Positions 4,913 to 6,643 of a DNA stretch of 6,643 bases are shown here, one piece after another. The stretch is from Candidatus Omnitrophota bacterium (lineage in GTDB: Bacteria; Omnitrophota; Gorgyraeia; Gygaellales; Profunditerraquicolaceae): the NCBI GenBank assembly GCA_903882345.1, contig CAIRWO010000057.1:1-6643 (forward strand), in the 5' to 3' direction. Below the pieces are notes generated by a model. That model had not been told where the DNA came from, made no database searches, and worked only from the letters and a program-made list of their open reading frames with translations. Position numbers and translations under genes: made by a program. Numbering within the stretch: position 1 is the stretch's first letter; the number at the start of each line of letters is the position of its first letter.

Positions 4913-6194
4913 AGCCCTTTGCGGCAATAATATAATTTTGCTTATCCCGGGACTCCCAGACATGCGATAAAGCAAGCAATTGTTTTGAAAGCGGGTATTC
5001 ACGCACGAGTTTCCAGTTTTTATGGATATGTTCGGTGCTTGACAAATAGAATTCTCCGACATGTTTTAGTTCCTTTTCCACCGGATCAAAGGGGTCTTTT
5101 TGGCTGGCCAAAATACCGTATTCCATGATATCATGCGCTGCCTCCGGCAGAAGTTTTACGCCTGTCATATCAATCTCATAATAAACACCGTTGACGTAAA
5201 GCATGGTCAGGCGCATAGAATTTAAAGTAAGCGTGCCGGTTTTGTCCGTGCACAATACCGTTGCCGCACCCAGTGTTTCTATGGCCGGCGTATGCCGCGT
5301 TAAAACACGGCTCTTAGAGATCCGCCACGCGCCTAAAGTAAGAAAGATGATCAAGACTACGGGGAATTCTTCCGGCAGCATTGCCATACTCAGCGTCAGG
5401 CCGGAAAGAATGCCGTTTAGCCAGCTGCCCCTGGTTAACGCGTACATTACCGTCACAAGCAGGCAGAGGATTATTCCGGCAACGGAAAAATTACGCACGA
5501 TCCTGACAGTCTCTTTTTGCAGAAGAGTAGCTTCTTCGCGGATCGATTCCAAGGCCTTACCGATCTTACCCATTTCCGTGGCCTGACCGATGGACAATAC
5601 CCTGGCGATCCCCCTGCCTGAAACTATCAGTGTACCGGAATATACAAAAGGCAGGTCTTCGCCTCCCGGCCGCCGGATCCCTTCTTTATTGTCCCATTCT
5701 GCCTTGCGCACAGACGCGGATTCTCCGGTAAGCAGGGATTCGTCTACCGAAAGATTGGAGCATGACAGGACCACCGCATCCGCGGGCACGCGGTCGCCTT
5801 CTTTAAGGACAATGATATCCTCACGGGCCACCTCGCGGCCGGCAATCCTTTTTTGCAGAGAGTCACGGATGACCAGGGCGCGCGGGCTGGAAAGATTACG
5901 TAGCGCCTCCAGCGCCCTCTCGGTCTTCCTCTCCTGGTAAAAAGTAATACCCACCACCACAAACACAAAAGATAACAGCATCAGGGCGTCTTTTGCCGCG
6001 CCTAAAAATAGATAAATAACGCCGCTGCCGAGTAATAACAGCAGCATCGGCTCTTTGATCACATTAAAAAAAATGGAGAAGATATTTTTTCTTCTCTGGG
6101 AGGCAAGCTCGTTATAGCCTTCTTTTTTTATCCTCGCGAAGGCCTCGATTTCCGAAAGGCCGCGGATATTTTTCAGGTCAAAGACATCCGGCAT
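4881..6194 (-). CDS. P-type ATPase, N-terminal part (upstream of the frame break)
   Basis: This frame has 437 codons, of which about 427 are authentic ATPase sequence; the last ten, SGGDRRPLSF, are out-of-frame. It contains a cation-ATPase N-terminal domain (LSEIEAFARIKKEGYNEL, 13-30), helices 1-2 at about 49-85, the actuator with TGES at 156-159, helices 3-4 with PEEFP at 274-278, the phosphorylation site DKTGTLT at 317-323 (D317 is the acceptor), and the start of the nucleotide-binding domain with DPFDP at 367-371. The ATG at 6194 follows a good SD (GAGGAGT, about 9 nt away). It begins 30 nt after the EamA-type gene and probably shares its message. The combination PEEFP plus GAWRIS marks a bacterial P-II subgroup often annotated as Ca2+ pumps; the true ion is not evident. 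Confidence 0.9.
   Translation of the reverse strand: MPDVFDLKNIRGLSEIEAFARIKKEGYNELASQRRKNIFSIFFNVIKEPMLLLLLGSGVIYLFLGAAKDALMLLSFVFVVVGITFYQERKTERALEALRNLSSPRALVIRDSLQKRIAGREVAREDIIVLKEGDRVPADAVVLSCSNLSVDESLLTGESASVRKAEWDNKEGIRRPGGEDLPFVYSGTLIVSGRGIARVLSIGQATEMGKIGKALESIREEATLLQKETVRIVRNFSVAGIILCLLVTVMYALTRGSWLNGILSGLTLSMAMLPEEFPVVLIIFLTLGAWRISKSRVLTRHTPAIETLGAATVLCTDKTGTLTLNSMRLTMLYVNGVYYEIDMTGVKLLPEAAHDIMEYGILASQKDPFDPVEKELKHVGEFYLSSTEHIHKNWKLVREYPLSKQLLALSHVWESRDKQNYIIAAKGSGGDRRPLSF
4912..4917 (-). other. frame break inside the P-type ATPase
   Basis: The coding strand reads GCA AAG GGC T CCG GAG GCG. The upstream frame is correct through GGC; the conserved sequence then needs GCT CCG (Ala-Pro), but only T CCG is present. 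Restoring one GC dinucleotide (GGGCGCTCC instead of GGGCTCC) repairs the whole gene. The break lies at an 8-base palindrome, CTCCGGAG (4907-4914), right next to GGCGATCGCC (4898-4907), a setting prone to slippage or sequencing error. Confidence 0.85.
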
Positions 6195-6224
6195 ATTTTT
6201 TACTCCTCATCGTATCAGACGAAG

Positions 6225-6605
6225 TTAACTTACACTGACCATGATTATTCCTGCCATGATGGAAACTATGCCCATCCAGCGCGCAGTGCCGATTTTTTCT
6301 TTTAACAGCAGCACCGAACCAAGGGCAATAAAAATATAATGCATACTGTCCAAAGAAAAAGCCAGGTTCAAGTCTGCTTTTGAAAGCACGAATAACCAGA
6401 TGAATAAAGACAGGGTACTAAAAAAGAAACTCAGCCAAACCCGGGGGATCCTGATTAACTTCCATATCAGGCCGATTATTTTCTTTAGCGAATTGATCTG
6501 CAGGTCCAAAGAGTTGATGGAAAATTTCAGGAACAGCTGGCTTGCCGTATCGCAGATACTGGTCAGCACGATCAAAAAAATTATAAAAGACATTCCGTAT
6601 TTCAT
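6225..6605 (-). CDS. four-helix EamA/DMT-superfamily membrane protein
   Basis: This 126-residue protein is almost entirely membrane-embedded, with predicted helices at about 6-27, 56-75, 80-101 and 107-124 and a basic loop of about 28 residues after the first. The second half, SLDSMHYIFIALGSVLLLKE, followed by RWMGIVSIMAGIIMV, has the typical EamA repeat ending, with a glutamate at the end of TM3 and a W-x-G-I start to TM4. It is one EamA unit, the size of SMR, ArnE and ArnF-type transporters, which usually work as dimers and move small molecules or lipid-linked sugars. The substrate is not evident. The ATG at 6605 is the only usual start in this frame within the window, although the frame stays open to the edge. 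The start overlaps a possible upstream stop (ATGA). It lies 30 nt before the P-type ATPase. Confidence 0.8.
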   Translation of the reverse strand: MKYGMSFIIFLIVLTSICDTASQLFLKFSINSLDLQINSLKKIIGLIWKLIRIPRVWLSFFFSTLSLFIWLFVLSKADLNLAFSLDSMHYIFIALGSVLLLKEKIGTARWMGIVSIMAGIIMVSVS

Positions 6606-6643
6606 CCTGCGGTTTCCTGATGGTTGGTGCTTACGGATACAAG
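6602..6643 (-). CDS. possible C-terminal tail of an upstream gene (cut by window edge)
   Basis: One reverse frame is open from the window edge and ends LVSVSTNHQETAG, then TGA at 6604-6602. That stop overlaps the ATG of the EamA-type gene as ATGA, the classic layout of coupled operon genes. Thirteen codons are far too few to identify a family, and a second frame is also open, so this rests only on the overlap geometry. Confidence 0.35.
   Translation of the reverse strand, partial: LVSVSTNHQETAG

Larger units (their letters stand above)
3644..6194 (-). pseudogene. P-type II cation-transporting ATPase, whole locus with one frame break
   Basis: Two overlapping frames together encode one P-type ATPase of about 850 residues, a normal length for the P-II (Ca2+/Na+/H+-like) group, which pumps cations across the membrane through an aspartyl-phosphate intermediate. 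The upstream frame carries the N-terminal region, actuator, first four helices, phosphorylation site and start of the nucleotide-binding domain. The downstream frame carries the rest of that domain, the hinge and the last six helices. The break lies at about 4913: the upstream frame reads AAKG and then leaves register, while the other frame resumes with PEAIADLCHFD, so the expected KGAPEAI block is intact except for two missing bases. All catalytic motifs are kept and no other damage is visible. It is therefore either a very recent pseudogene or an indel error in the assembly of an intact gene. Confidence 0.85.

Noticed and set aside
4913..5062. Upstream extension of the ATPase C-terminal frame to an ATG at 5062
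   Set aside because: This stretch overlaps the correctly framed nucleotide-binding domain, its translation does not resemble ATPase sequence, and it has no SD; it is open by chance.

Overview
All genes supported in this window lie on the minus strand, so the window reads from right (6643) to left (1). The DNA is bacterial. It is gene-dense, has moderate GC, and has short or overlapping gene junctions and Shine-Dalgarno (SD) sites on most genes. Several small secreted proteins begin MKK- and carry Pro/Ala linkers, and one gene belongs to the exosortase-associated TIGR04073 family. I recall that family mainly from Verrucomicrobia, Lentisphaerae and related PVC/Omnitrophota-type genomes. That fits a PVC-superphylum or Omnitrophota-like organism, possibly a metagenome-assembled genome, but no ribosomal or marker gene is present to prove it.

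Right block (6643 to 3267): a possible tail of an upstream gene overlaps a four-helix EamA/DMT-type membrane protein. Next comes a P-type II cation ATPase of about 850 residues, split by one frame break at about 4913. The ATPase stop overlaps the start of a TIGR04073-family secreted protein. Junctions of 30 nt or less, or overlaps, suggest one operon.

Middle block (3258 to 2197): a good promoter, with its -10 box only 6 nt before an ATG, drives an unrecognised secreted 95-residue protein. Two more small exported proteins follow: a 69-residue lysine-rich one and a 129-residue one with a Pro-Ala linker and a small predicted beta-barrel domain. A long near-perfect hairpin (2197-2239) ends this block.

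Left block (2188 to 1): a second promoter, with a perfect TATAAT 7 nt before the ATG and a 17-nt spacer, drives an exported PTP-like phytase (inositol polyphosphate phosphatase). A MoxR-family AAA+ ATPase follows after 15 nt, then the first 48 codons of a DUF58 protein. MoxR-DUF58 is a known pair. A cysteine phytase at the head of that operon is the least expected association here.

I found no tRNA, rRNA, CRISPR array, insertion sequence or obvious mobile element, and no gene-free stretch over 300 bases (the largest gap is about 100 bases). The points most worth checking are the ATPase frame break, the phytase-MoxR-DUF58 linkage, the two apparently leaderless promoters and the altered ion-site motifs in the ATPase.
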